Below, piece by piece: positions 37,641 to 46,227 of a stretch of DNA of 64,000 nucleotides. The position numbers and the translations under genes are program-made. Numbering within the stretch: the stretch's first letter is position 1; every line of letters starts with the position of its first letter. Location of the stretch: positions 5,704,001 to 5,768,000 of the forward strand of contig NZ_CP027732.1 in NCBI RefSeq assembly GCF_003852235.1, written 5' to 3'. Origin of the DNA: Pseudomonas sp. R4-35-07 (GTDB lineage: Bacteria; Pseudomonadota; Gammaproteobacteria; Pseudomonadales; Pseudomonadaceae). The notes under the pieces are model-generated. The model searched no databases. It was given only the letters and a program-made list of their open reading frames with translations, and was not told where the DNA came from.

Positions 37641-39779
37641 TTAAAGCGACGAGTATTTCTTGCGCAGACGCTGACGAATCAGCTCGGCGAGGGTGTTCAT
37701 GATGAAAGTGAACAGCAGCAGCACCAGCGCCGAGAGGAACAGCACGCGGTAGTGACTGCCGCCCACTTCCGACTCGGGCATTTCCACCGCGACGTTGGCC
37801 GCCAGCGTGCGCAGGCCTTCGAACAGGTTCATCTCCATCACCGGCGTGTTACCGGTGGCCATCAGCACGATCATGGTCTCGCCGACCGCGCGGCCCATGC
37901 CGATCATCAGCGCAGAGAAGATGCCCGGGCTGGCGGTGAGGATGACCACGCGGGTCATGGTCTGCCATGGCGTGGCGCCCAGGGCCAGGGAGCCCAGGGT
38001 CAGGCCGCGCGGCACACTGAACACGGCGTCTTCAGCGATGGAGTAGATGTTCGGGATTACCGCAAAGCCCATGGCCAGGCCGACCACCAGGGCGTTGCGC
38101 TGGTCGTAGGTAATGCCCAGGTCATGGGAGATCCACATGCGCATGTCACCGCCGAAGAACCAGGTTTCCAAGTACGGGCTCATGTACAGCGAGAGCCAGC
38201 CCACTAACAGGATCACCGGGATCAGGATCGCGCTTTCCCAGCCATCGGGAACGCGCAGGCGGATCGATTCAGGCAAGCGGCTGAACACAAAGCCGGCCAC
38301 CAGGATGCCGATCGGCAACAGCATCAGCAGGCTGAAAATCCCCGGCAGGTGCCCTTCCACATAGGGCGCCAGGAACAGGCCGGCGAAGAAGCCGAGGATC
38401 ACCGTCGGCATCGCTTCCATCAACTCGATCACCGGCTTGACCTTGCGGCGCAGGGTCGGGGCCATGAAGTAAGCCGTGTAGATCGCGGCGGCAACGGCCA
38501 GCGGCGCGGCGAGCAACATCGCGTAGAACGCGGCCTTCAGCGTACCGAAGGTCAGCGGCGCCAGGCTCATCTTGGGTTCGAAGTCGGTGTTGGCGGCGGT
38601 CGATTGCCAGACGTATTTAGGCTCGTCGTAGTTCTCGTACCAGACCTTGCTCCACAGCGCGCTCCAGGACACTTCCGGGTGCGGATTGTCGAGCAGCAGC
38701 GGTTGCAGCTTGCCACCGGCCTCGACGATCACGCGGTTGGCCCGTGGTGACAGGCCGAACACGCCCTGGCCGTCGACCACCGGGTCGACCAACAAGGTGC
38801 GGTGCGCGGTGCTGTGGAACACGCCGAACTGGCCGGAAGCGTCGAGGGCGGTGAAGCCTTTGCGACGTTCCTCAGCCGTGATTTCCATGATGGGCGCAGT
38901 GCCCATCTGGAAGGTACGGATTTGCTTGAGGCGCTGCTCGCCATCCGGGTCGCGGGCCATGAACCACTGGGCCAGGCCACCTTTGGAGTTACCGACGATC
39001 AACGAGATGCCGCCCACCAGCTGGGTACTGGCGGTGACTTCGGCATTGCCGTCTTCAAGCAGTTTGTAGCGACCGTTGAGGCTCTTGTCGCGCAGGCTGA
39101 ACACATCGGCCAGGACGCGACCGTTGATCACATACAACCATTGCTGGCGCGGGTCGATGAAGATCGCCTTCACCGGCTCGGTCATTTGCGGCAGTTCGAC
39201 CCGCTTCTGCTCGCTGGTGACTTCGCCGGTCATCATGTTTTCTTCACGGCTCAGGGTCAGCACGTTCAAGTGCGAACCGGCCGAGCCGGCCACCACCAGG
39301 GAGGTATCGGTGGCATTGAGCGCGACGTGCTCCAACGGGCGGCCGGCTTCATCCAACACGATCGGCGTTTCACCGTAGGGATATTCGATCGCAGGGCTGA
39401 TGGTTTTCTTGCCGTCCGGGTAGGACACCTTGTAGGTGTGGCGGAACACCATGGACTGGCCGTTGGACAGACCCAGGATCACCAACGGGCTGCCCGGCTG
39501 GTCTTCACCGATGGACACCACCTGGGTACCGGCCGGCAGTGGCAGGTCGACGCGCTTTAATTCAGCGCCAGTGTCGACTTCAAAGAACAGCGCCTGGCCC
39601 TTGTCGGAAACCCGCATGGCGACCTGGTTCTGTTCTTCAAGCGAGATCAGCAAGGGCTTGCCGGCGTCCTGCATCCAGGCGGGCGTCAGCGCGTCTTCCT
39701 TGGTCAGCGAGGCGCCCTGGAACAGCGGCGCAACGACATAGGCGAGGAAGAAGAAAATCAGGGTAATGGCAGCCAGCAC
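37641..39779 (-). CDS. pstC: Phosphate ABC transporter permease PstC (extended form), 5' end apparently frameshifted
   Basis: This is the partner permease of PstA. The uninterrupted frame gives 712 residues from a GTG at 39779: a first helix (VLAAITLIFFFLAYVVAPLF), a periplasmic domain of about 380 residues, and the permease core with SLALGATPWQTMTRVVI. The same frame continues upstream with family-like sequence (SPKRIDFNTPELQRKRRIR, FTRWYVLVGG) but has no start codon there. A plausible start, ATG 39925 (MNDLANSTMTTTSP), lies in another frame and joins if one base is added to a five-C run at 39886-39882. So the gene probably extends to 39925, with a real or sequencing frameshift. Confidence 0.9.
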   Translation of the reverse strand: MLAAITLIFFFLAYVVAPLFQGASLTKEDALTPAWMQDAGKPLLISLEEQNQVAMRVSDKGQALFFEVDTGAELKRVDLPLPAGTQVVSIGEDQPGSPLVILGLSNGQSMVFRHTYKVSYPDGKKTISPAIEYPYGETPIVLDEAGRPLEHVALNATDTSLVVAGSAGSHLNVLTLSREENMMTGEVTSEQKRVELPQMTEPVKAIFIDPRQQWLYVINGRVLADVFSLRDKSLNGRYKLLEDGNAEVTASTQLVGGISLIVGNSKGGLAQWFMARDPDGEQRLKQIRTFQMGTAPIMEITAEERRKGFTALDASGQFGVFHSTAHRTLLVDPVVDGQGVFGLSPRANRVIVEAGGKLQPLLLDNPHPEVSWSALWSKVWYENYDEPKYVWQSTAANTDFEPKMSLAPLTFGTLKAAFYAMLLAAPLAVAAAIYTAYFMAPTLRRKVKPVIELMEAMPTVILGFFAGLFLAPYVEGHLPGIFSLLMLLPIGILVAGFVFSRLPESIRLRVPDGWESAILIPVILLVGWLSLYMSPYLETWFFGGDMRMWISHDLGITYDQRNALVVGLAMGFAVIPNIYSIAEDAVFSVPRGLTLGSLALGATPWQTMTRVVILTASPGIFSALMIGMGRAVGETMIVLMATGNTPVMEMNLFEGLRTLAANVAVEMPESEVGGSHYRVLFLSALVLLLFTFIMNTLAELIRQRLRKKYSSL

Positions 39780-39881
39780 AGCGAGACCGCCGACCAGTAC
39801 ATACCAACGGGTGAAACGATCCTTGAGCGCGCGAATGCGGCGCTTGCGTTGCAGCTCAGGCGTATTGAAATCAATGCGCTT

Positions 39882-39886
39882 GGGGG
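39882..39886 (-). other. Homopolymer frameshift site in the pstC 5' region
   Basis: On the coding strand the run is CCCCC. Upstream of it the ATG-39925 frame reads MNDLANSTMTTTSP; downstream, the pstC frame reads KRIDFNTPEL. One extra C would give SPPKRIDF and a single frame. As written, the ATG-39925 frame ends at a TGA (39760-39758) after 55 codons, overlapping the GTG at 39779. Confidence 0.75.
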
Positions 39887-39947
39887 AGAAGTCGTCGTCA
39901 TGGTGGAATTGGCCAGATCATTCATGCGCACACCCTAGCGATCCTGT

Positions 39948-39965
39948 ATGACAGAAAGATGACAA
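39948..39965 (-). promoter_or_regulatory. Pho box upstream of pstC
   Basis: On the minus strand TTGTCAT-CTTT-CTGTCAT matches the PhoB consensus at 13 of 14 positions, the best Pho box in the window. A TAGGGT element (39937-39932) lies 10 bp downstream and would place the transcript start close to the ATG at 39925. It suggests that pstCAB-phoU has its own PhoB promoter besides the pstS one. Confidence 0.8.
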
Positions 39966-40095
39966 TGCAGTGACGCAAGAAATCCGCCGCGTAGCAAAGC
40001 TGGCAGCGGACACAAAAATTAGGGCTGCAGGGGCCGTGTGGTGAGCCGGTTTGCTCGCTCCCACAGGGCCCGCTGCTACACCAGGTAAAGCAGGC

Positions 40096-41082
40096 TTAGT
40101 TGCCTTCTTTCAGACCCAGGTCAGCCAGGGCCTTGGCGGCCACTTTGGCTGGCAGTGGGATGTAGCCATCCTTGACCACCACTTCCTGGCCCTGCTTGGA
40201 CAGCACCAGTTTCACGAACTCAGCTTCCAGCGGGGCCAGCGGCTTGTTCGGGGCTTTGTTGACGTACACGTAGAGGAAACGCGACAGCGGATACTTGCCG
40301 TTGAGGGCGTTTTCTTCAGTGTCTTCGATGAAGTCAGTGCTGCCTTTCTTGGCCAACGCCACGGTCTTCACACTGGCGGTCTTGTAGCCAATGCCCGAGT
40401 AACCGACGCCGTTCAGCGAGGAGCTGATCGACTGCACGACCGAAGCCGAGCCCGGTTGTTCGTTCACGTTAGGCTTGTAGTCGCCTTTGCACAGGGCTTC
40501 TTCCTTGAAGTAGCCGTAAGTGCCGGACACCGAGTTACGCCCGAACAGTTGCACCGGCTTGTTGGCCAGGTCGCCGGTCACGCCCAGGTCACCCCAGGTT
40601 TTCACGTCGGCTTTGGCGCCGCACAGACGCGTCGAGGAGAAGATCGCGTCGACCTGTTCCATGGTCAGGTGCTGGATCGGGTTGTCCTTGTGCACGAAGA
40701 CTGCCAGGGCGTCCACGGCAACCGGGATAGCGGTTGGCTTGTAGCCGTACTTCTGCTCGAAGGCCGCCAGCTCCGTATCCTTCATCTTGCGGCTCATCGG
40801 GCCCAGGTTGGAGGTGCCTTCAGTCAGCGCAGGTGGCGCAGTGGCGGAGCCGGCAGCTTGAATCTGAATGTTGACGTTCGGGTATTCCTTTTTGTAACCC
40901 TCGGCCCACAGGGTCATCAGGTTGGCCAGGGTATCGGAACCGACGCTGGACAAGTTGCCCGACACACCAGTGGTCTTTACGTAAGCCGGGATGGCCGGGT
41001 CAACACCAGCAGCCACCGCGTTGGCAGTTGCAACGCCAGCAGCGACGAACGTCATTGCCGCCATCAAACGCTTCAGTTTCAT
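40096..41082 (-). CDS. pstS: Phosphate-binding periplasmic protein PstS
   Basis: PstS captures phosphate in the periplasm for PstCAB. The 328-residue protein has a signal peptide ([18 protein letters not shown]), phosphate-contact segments ([46 protein letters not shown]) and the family's [10 protein letters not shown] region. TAGGAG precedes the ATG. A Pho box lies about 80 bp upstream. A 170-bp gap with a second Pho box separates it from pstC. Confidence 0.98.
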   Translation of the reverse strand: MKLKRLMAAMTFVAAGVATANAVAAGVDPAIPAYVKTTGVSGNLSSVGSDTLANLMTLWAEGYKKEYPNVNIQIQAAGSATAPPALTEGTSNLGPMSRKMKDTELAAFEQKYGYKPTAIPVAVDALAVFVHKDNPIQHLTMEQVDAIFSSTRLCGAKADVKTWGDLGVTGDLANKPVQLFGRNSVSGTYGYFKEEALCKGDYKPNVNEQPGSASVVQSISSSLNGVGYSGIGYKTASVKTVALAKKGSTDFIEDTEENALNGKYPLSRFLYVYVNKAPNKPLAPLEAEFVKLVLSKQGQEVVVKDGYIPLPAKVAAKALADLGLKEGN

Positions 41083-41160
41083 GCCTTACTCCTAGCAGAT
41101 AGGGATAGTTGGATCGGGGCCAAGTATCGGTAGGCCGTGTGAACACTCTATGTCTGGAAT

Positions 41161-41178
41161 GTGACAATTAGATGAAAG
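41161..41178 (-). promoter_or_regulatory. Pho box of pstS
   Basis: On the minus strand CTTTCAT-CTAA-TTGTCAC matches the PhoB consensus at 11 of 14 positions. A TAGAGT -10-like element (41150-41145) lies 10 bp downstream, the same geometry as at phoB and pstC. Confidence 0.75.
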
Positions 41179-41402
41179 GCCAGTATTGGAAGAGGACGGG
41201 CATTTGAGAGGCAAACGCTCGGAAATACTGGGTTGCATGAGCAGATGAGCGTCATGGGCCTATGGTTTAGAAACACTCTGTAATTGTTAACCAGAGAGTT
41301 CCCACAACTATTTAGGGTTGTCGCTCGGAACCGGCCTTACTAACCTCCCTCGCGCCAACGCAAACTCACCCGCCGGGATTCGGACATCCAACGTAGACCT
41401 TG

Positions 41403-41440
41403 GGTTGACAAAAAAATGCAAAAGCATAGCCTTGTCAACC
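41403..41440 (+). promoter_or_regulatory. Inverted-repeat operator/promoter of the XRE/IrrE-PIN pair
   Basis: GGTTGACAA (41403-41411) is a perfect inverted copy of TTGTCAACC (41432-41440), with a second small palindrome ATGCAAAAGCAT between them. The left arm contains TTGACA, a perfect -35 hexamer (41405-41410); the -10 is weak. The right arm ends 14 nt before the start codon. This is the arrangement of an autorepressor operator. Confidence 0.7.
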
Positions 41441-41454
41441 TAAGGAGATCTCAC

Positions 41455-42513
41455 ATGATTAATGATCGAATTCGCCGCGCAAGGTTGTTGCGTGGTATGT
41501 CGCTGGAAGCGCTCGCGCTCAGTCTTGGCGATATAACCAAGCAAGGTCTGAGCAAATATGAAAAAGGGTCGAGTACCCCCAACTCCCAGCGCCTTTTGCA
41601 ATTGGCAAAGGCGCTGGAGGTGAGCCCGGAGTATTTTTTCCGTACCCAGGCATTGCCACTCGCTCCGCTGGAATTTCGTAAGCTGGCGAAGATGCCGCGA
41701 TACCGGCAGATCCAGGTCGAGGAGCAGATTCGAGAGCATCTGGAACGTTATATCGCCCTTGAAGAGTGCTTCGACCCGGTGGACATCCAAACTGCCAAAA
41801 CGCCTGCGCAGATGTTGTCGGTATCGTCTATTGGCGAAGCTGAACGAGCGGCAGATGAGCTCCGCCGATATTGGGACATCGGTGAAGATCCTATCGCCCA
41901 TCTGACCGAGCAGTTGGAAGAGCACGGCATCAAGGTGGTGATGCTGAACGGCCCTGATGATTTTGATGGTGCCTGCGCCGCTACTCATGACGGCCAACAC
42001 GTGTTGATTGCATTGAATGCGCAACGACCCGGTGAGCGCATTCGCTTCACTGCAGCCCATGAATTGGGACATTGGGTGATGCGCCTGCCAGATGATATGT
42101 CCGAGCGCGATAAGGAAAACTGCTGCCACCGCTTTGCAGGGGCTTTTCTTTATCCCGCTAAAAGTGTCACCGGAGACTTTGGCAGCCATCAGCGATCACG
42201 TGTTCACCCCCGTGAGCTTTTGATCGTCAAACGGCAATACGGGCTATCCATGCATGCGGCGCTCCGTCGTTTGAAAGACCTCAACCTGTTGGGTGAAGGT
42301 GGCTATAAGTCCCTGACTATTCAATTCAGCAGCAATGGCTGGCGAAAGGCGGAGCCTGAACCGCTACCTTGCAAACCCCCTCAGCGTTTCGAATCACTGG
42401 TATTTTGGGGGTTGGCAGAGGGTCTTATTACCAAGTCACGAGCGGCTGAGTTACTGCGTCGTCCAGTGAAGGCTCTGGATCCCAATTTTCTGGGCTCACT
42501 GGAGAGTGCATGA
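41455..42513 (+). CDS. XRE-family regulator with ImmA/IrrE metallopeptidase domain
   Basis: The 352-residue protein joins an N-terminal XRE helix-turn-helix (about 1-60, RARLLRGMSLEALA and KQGLSKYEKGSSTP) to a COG2856 zinc peptidase domain with AAHELGHW (His202, Glu203, His206 forming HExxH). Relatives cleave repressors or act as antitoxin-like partners. ATG 41455 follows AAGGAGA; the in-frame start at 41416 is inside the operator. It overlaps the PIN gene by 4 bp (ATGA). By eye the pair is AT-richer than its neighbours. Peptidase activity is inferred from the motif. Confidence 0.9.
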   Translation: MINDRIRRARLLRGMSLEALALSLGDITKQGLSKYEKGSSTPNSQRLLQLAKALEVSPEYFFRTQALPLAPLEFRKLAKMPRYRQIQVEEQIREHLERYIALEECFDPVDIQTAKTPAQMLSVSSIGEAERAADELRRYWDIGEDPIAHLTEQLEEHGIKVVMLNGPDDFDGACAATHDGQHVLIALNAQRPGERIRFTAAHELGHWVMRLPDDMSERDKENCCHRFAGAFLYPAKSVTGDFGSHQRSRVHPRELLIVKRQYGLSMHAALRRLKDLNLLGEGGYKSLTIQFSSNGWRKAEPEPLPCKPPQRFESLVFWGLAEGLITKSRAAELLRRPVKALDPNFLGSLESA

Positions 42514-43001
42514 GCCTGATCTATATCAGCGACACCAACATCTGGATTGACTTCAGAAACGCGGGATTGCTGGATCATATGTTCAGACTGCCATTCACTC
42601 TTTGTTGCACTGATTTCGTCATGCACGAACTGGAGGACTTTCCCCGTGACGAGCTGCTCGCGCGGGGCCTGCTTGTCGAATCATTCGATGAGGACGGCGT
42701 AAGAAAGCTCGTAGAACTCAAAGTCGAACACAACAACAGCTCATTGGCGGACGTTTCCTGTTACCTGCTGGCACAAGTAACCGGCAGGCCGTTACTGACG
42801 GGTGATGGGAAGCTCCGCCGCCAGGCAATTCGAGACGGCCTGCAAGTGCACGGTGCACTTTGGTTGCTCGATCTTATGGTCGAATACCAAGTAATCAACA
42901 GCCGCGACGCAGCAATGGCTCTGGATAACATGCTCACGGGAGGAGCTCGTTTACCAGCATCAGAATGCCAGACAAGGCTCTCCACATGGCGCCCCCTGTA
43001 A
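42510..43001 (+). CDS. PIN-domain protein, probable RNase toxin partner
   Basis: The 163-residue protein has the PIN nuclease layout: SDTNIW with Asp8, HELEDF with Glu40, SSLADVSC with Asp81, and TGDGKLR with Asp99, the four acidic positions expected to bind metal. PIN proteins of this size are typically ribonuclease toxins. It is translationally coupled to the XRE/IrrE gene, a pairing noted in genome surveys of toxin-antitoxin-like systems (PIN with COG2856). No separate small antitoxin gene is seen. Toxicity is inferred. Confidence 0.85.
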   Translation: MSLIYISDTNIWIDFRNAGLLDHMFRLPFTLCCTDFVMHELEDFPRDELLARGLLVESFDEDGVRKLVELKVEHNNSSLADVSCYLLAQVTGRPLLTGDGKLRRQAIRDGLQVHGALWLLDLMVEYQVINSRDAAMALDNMLTGGARLPASECQTRLSTWRPL

Positions 43002-43051
43002 AAAATCCAACTGGAAGGTACCTCCGTGTACATAAAAGGCTTCCTACTCGC

Positions 43052-44341
43052 TCAACGCCCACGCTTCCACAGATACCCACCCACCACCATCCCCATCACA
43101 CACAGCACCGCCACATAGTACGCCGGCCCCATCGGGCTCTCCTTCATCAGCAGCGACACCGCCAGCGGCGTCAGCCCGCCGAACACGGCGTAGGCCACGT
43201 TGTAGGAAAACGACAAGCCGCTGAAGCGCACCACCGGCGGGAAAGCTTTCACCATCACGTAAGGCACCACGCCGATAGTGCCTACAAACAGGCCGGTCAA
43301 GGCGTACAGCGGGAACAGCCAGTCCGGATGGGCCATCAGGCTGTGATAAAGCGTCCAGGACGTGGCCAGCAGTAAGGCGCAACCGGTGATCAGCACCCGG
43401 CCGGCGCCGAAGCGGTCGGCCAGCGCGCCGGCGGCGATGCAACCCAGGCTCAGGGTGACAATAGCCAGGCTGTTGGCCTGCAACGCCACCGTGGGGCTGA
43501 AGTGGTAGACGGTCTGCAGCACGGTCGGGGTCATCAGGATGACCACCACGACGCCCGCCGACAGCAGCCAGGTCAGCAGCATCGACAACACGATAGCGCC
43601 ACGATGGTCGCGCAGTACCGCGCGCAACGGCAGCTCGGCGGCCAGGGTCTTGCGTTGCTGCATTTCGGCGAAGATCGGCGTTTCATGCAACCAGCGTCGC
43701 AGGTACACCGACAGCAAGCCGAACACGCCGCCGAGCAGGAACGGAATACGCCAGGCAAACTCTGAAACCTGCTCCGGGCTGTAGATCGAGTTGATCGCCG
43801 TGGCCACCAGCGAACCCAGCAAGATACCGGCGGTGAGGCCGCTGGTCAGGGTGCCGCAGGCGTAGCCGATATGGCGTGGCGGCACGTGTTCGGAGACGAA
43901 TACCCAGGCGCCGGGAACCTCACCGCCAATGGCCGCGCCCTGGATGATGCGCATCAGCAGGAGCAGGAGCGGCGCCCACAAGCCGATCTGCGCGTAGGTC
44001 GGCAGCAGGCCCATGATCAAGGTCGGCACGGCCATCATGAAGATGCTCAGGGTGAACATTTTCTTGCGGCCCAGCAGGTCGCCGAAGTGCGCCATGATGA
44101 TGCCGCCCAGGGGGCGGGCCAGGTAGCCGGCGGCGAAGATGCCGAATGTCTGCATCATGCGCAGCCATTCGGGCATGTCGACGGGGAAGAACAGTTTTCC
44201 GACCACCGTGGCGAAAAACACGAAAATGATGAAGTCGTAGAACTCCAGCGCCCCGCCCAAGGCAGACAGCGACAGGGTTTTGTAGTCGTTGCGGGTCAGC
44301 GGGCGCGAAGGTTGCGCGCTGCTTGCGGGCACGGAGGACAT
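43052..44341 (-). CDS. MHS-type major facilitator transporter
   Basis: The 429-residue protein has about twelve transmembrane helices and the metabolite:H+ symporter signatures: GGALEFYDFIIFVFFA near helix 1, RPLGGIIMAHFGDLLGRKKMF in the first cytoplasmic loop, and MRIIQGAAIGGEVPGAW in helix 4-5. MHS members import organic acids, proline/betaine or similar solutes with protons; the substrate cannot be read here. I used the ATG at 44341, whose MSSVPASS start matches the family; an upstream frame to 44602 looks non-coding. It converges on the PIN gene. Confidence 0.9.
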   Translation of the reverse strand: MSSVPASSAQPSRPLTRNDYKTLSLSALGGALEFYDFIIFVFFATVVGKLFFPVDMPEWLRMMQTFGIFAAGYLARPLGGIIMAHFGDLLGRKKMFTLSIFMMAVPTLIMGLLPTYAQIGLWAPLLLLLMRIIQGAAIGGEVPGAWVFVSEHVPPRHIGYACGTLTSGLTAGILLGSLVATAINSIYSPEQVSEFAWRIPFLLGGVFGLLSVYLRRWLHETPIFAEMQQRKTLAAELPLRAVLRDHRGAIVLSMLLTWLLSAGVVVVILMTPTVLQTVYHFSPTVALQANSLAIVTLSLGCIAAGALADRFGAGRVLITGCALLLATSWTLYHSLMAHPDWLFPLYALTGLFVGTIGVVPYVMVKAFPPVVRFSGLSFSYNVAYAVFGGLTPLAVSLLMKESPMGPAYYVAVLCVMGMVVGGYLWKRGR

Positions 44342-44746
44342 GGCAAGGCTTCTCTTATAGTAGTCATCGTAAAGGACTGCGCGCCTGTGACTTGCGGCGG
44401 GTTTGGCAAGATAGCAAATCGCTTGAAAAAGCACAGCGCCATGAGAACAGTTGCGCGCAAAAGCCCCGATACAGCGTCTATTTACCGACCAAATGAGCCT
44501 CAGGTGGTCGTCGTCGCGCCGGCGTCTCGATATACTCGCCCGTGCAAGCGCAGGAACCCCAGCCTTGAGGGGCTGCTGTGCCAAAACGTTGTTGGGCGCC
44601 ATCCAGCCGATTTGGCAGAGTTTCCCTTTAGTTCGCCTTACGAGAAACGCATCGAGCGGTGTATGTTGGTGCTGAAACGTTTTTCCAGAAGACGGCTATC
44701 CACTTGAAATACCCATGAAGCGTCACGGGTCAGAGGCACCCTCGGC
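44342..44746. other. Intergenic stretch with no recognised feature
   Basis: This 405-bp divergent gap between the transporter (leftward) and the thioesterase (rightward) must hold both promoters. I see no convincing open frame, terminator hairpin, repeat or known regulatory motif in it. Its composition is less GC-rich than the flanking genes. Confidence 0.5.
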
Positions 44747-45151
44747 ATGATCGAACTCGAACAAGAAGATCCTATCCCGCAAGGCGATCTCGCCCTGCAA
44801 ATCACCGCGCTTCCGCGTGAAACCAATGGTTTTGGCGATATTTTCGGTGGCTGGCTGGTCGCGCAGATGGACCTGGCCGGCACTGCCATGGCCAGCAAGG
44901 TCGCGGGCGGGCGCGTGGCGACCGTGGCGATTGATCGCATGGCCTTCCTGGTACCGGTCGCGGTGGGCGCGCAGTTGTCCTTTTATACCCAGGCCCTGGA
45001 AATCGGCCGCAGCTCGATCCAGATGATGGTCGAAGTGTGGAGCGACGACCCGCTGTCCAGCGAATGGCGCAAGGTCACCGAGGCGGTATTCGTGTTCGTC
45101 GCCATCGATGGCAGTGGCCGCACGCGCTCGGTTCCATCGCGCGCGCGTTAA
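44747..45151 (+). CDS. Acyl-CoA thioesterase, YciA-like hotdog fold
   Basis: The 134-residue single-hotdog protein has the YciA/BACH pattern: NGFGDIFGGWLVAQMDLAGTAMA (with the Asp and the long helix), VATVAIDRMAFLVPV, and a beta sheet ending VFVFVAIDGSGRTRSVP. Such enzymes hydrolyse acyl-CoA esters to free acid and CoA in the cytoplasm. The length is normal. It is followed by a mutarotase gene 58 bp downstream, without evident functional link. Confidence 0.9.
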   Translation: MIELEQEDPIPQGDLALQITALPRETNGFGDIFGGWLVAQMDLAGTAMASKVAGGRVATVAIDRMAFLVPVAVGAQLSFYTQALEIGRSSIQMMVEVWSDDPLSSEWRKVTEAVFVFVAIDGSGRTRSVPSRAR

Positions 45152-45209
45152 ACCTCACCGGGTTTTGACGGTCAATTGCCCCATTGCCTGCCACTGAGAG
45201 TGCTTTGTT

Positions 45210-46109
45210 ATGCCGACGCCCCACGTTGAAACCGTGAAAATCGACGAGCTGGACTGCTGGCGCATCCGCCACAACGGCGCTGAATTGATGGTGGCCCAAC
45301 AGGGCGCGCATCTCTTCAGCTACCAGCGCGACGGCGAGCAGCCGCTGATCTGGCCGAATCCTGAAGCGGTGTTCAAAAAAGGCAAAGGCATCCGCACCGG
45401 CGTACCGGTTTGCTGGCCGTGGTTTGGCCTATTCGACCGCAACCCGCAGAGTGTTAAGGCAATGCGCCACAGCGATCAGCCGGCCGGTGCCCACGGTTTT
45501 GTGCGTACGGCGCTGTGGGAGTTAGCCGCGACCGAGCTGCAAGGCCAAGCGCTGCGGGTAGACCTTGTGCTGCCGGTACCCGCCGGCGGCTTTCCTGGCT
45601 GGCCCCATCCGGTCGATTTGAAGCTGAGCCTGGTGCTGGACGACCAGTTGCATATCCACCTGACCAGCCATAACCGTGGCACTGACACGGTGACGCTCAG
45701 CCAGGCGCTGCACACCTACTTCGCCGTCAGCGATGTGCGCAACGTGCAGGTCGAAGGCCTGGACGGGTCGACATACATCGACACCGCCGATGGCTGGGCC
45801 GAGAAACAGCAATCCGGCCTGCTGCACTTCACCGCAGAGACCGATCGCATCTATCTGGATACGCCGGCTGAACTGAGTATTGTCGATAAAGACTGGGGAC
45901 GCCGCGTGCAACTCACCAGCCAGGGCTCGAAATCGACGGTGATCTGGAACCCCTGGACCGAACGCGCCAAGGCCTTCGATGACATGGCCGACGATGGCTG
46001 GCAGGGGATGCTGTGCATCGAGACGGCGAATGTGCTGGAAGATGTGGTGGCCTTGAAGCCAGGCGAAAGCCACACCCTCGGCGTGAGCATCACCGCTATC
46101 GCCCTGTAG
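45210..46109 (+). CDS. D-hexose-6-phosphate mutarotase (YeaD-like)
   Basis: The 299-residue protein belongs to the aldose-1-epimerase superfamily and is predicted to interconvert alpha and beta anomers of glucose-6-phosphate. Family segments are QQGAHLFSYQ, PVCWPWFG, AHGFVRTALWEL (His95), ALHTYFAVSDV and, near the C-terminus, MLCIETANV with the catalytic-type Glu. It is full length and cytoplasmic. The family usually lies near glycolytic or glucose genes, but not here. Confidence 0.92.
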   Translation: MPTPHVETVKIDELDCWRIRHNGAELMVAQQGAHLFSYQRDGEQPLIWPNPEAVFKKGKGIRTGVPVCWPWFGLFDRNPQSVKAMRHSDQPAGAHGFVRTALWELAATELQGQALRVDLVLPVPAGGFPGWPHPVDLKLSLVLDDQLHIHLTSHNRGTDTVTLSQALHTYFAVSDVRNVQVEGLDGSTYIDTADGWAEKQQSGLLHFTAETDRIYLDTPAELSIVDKDWGRRVQLTSQGSKSTVIWNPWTERAKAFDDMADDGWQGMLCIETANVLEDVVALKPGESHTLGVSITAIAL

Positions 46110-46118
46110 ATGAAGATC

Positions 46119-46213
46119 AAAATGTGGGAGGGGGCTTGCTCCCGATAGCGGTGGTTCAGTCAATTCATAGGTGACTGATACACCGCTATCGGGGGCAAGC
46201 CCCCTCCCACATT
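46119..46213. repeat. REP-type inverted repeat pair between convergent genes
   Basis: AAAATGTGGGAGGGGGCTTG and an inverted arm ending CCTCCCACATT bracket about 45 bp. The left arm has GCTCCCGAT whereas the right arm has ATCGGGGGC, so pairing is imperfect at one position. Confidence 0.92.
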
Positions 46214-46227
46214 GGTTCTGTGCAAAC

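Larger units (their letters stand above)
41083..41454. promoter_or_regulatory. Divergent control region between pstS and the XRE/IrrE gene
   Basis: The 372-bp gap holds the pstS Pho box and -10 on the left and an inverted-repeat promoter for the rightward XRE/IrrE-PIN pair on the right (separate entries). The middle (about 41180-41400) shows no gene, repeat or recognisable hairpin. Confidence 0.6.

Noticed and set aside
35940..38207. Rightward 755-codon open frame over pstA/pstC
   Set aside because: It crosses two real genes in antisense, including their junction; the translation resembles no family.
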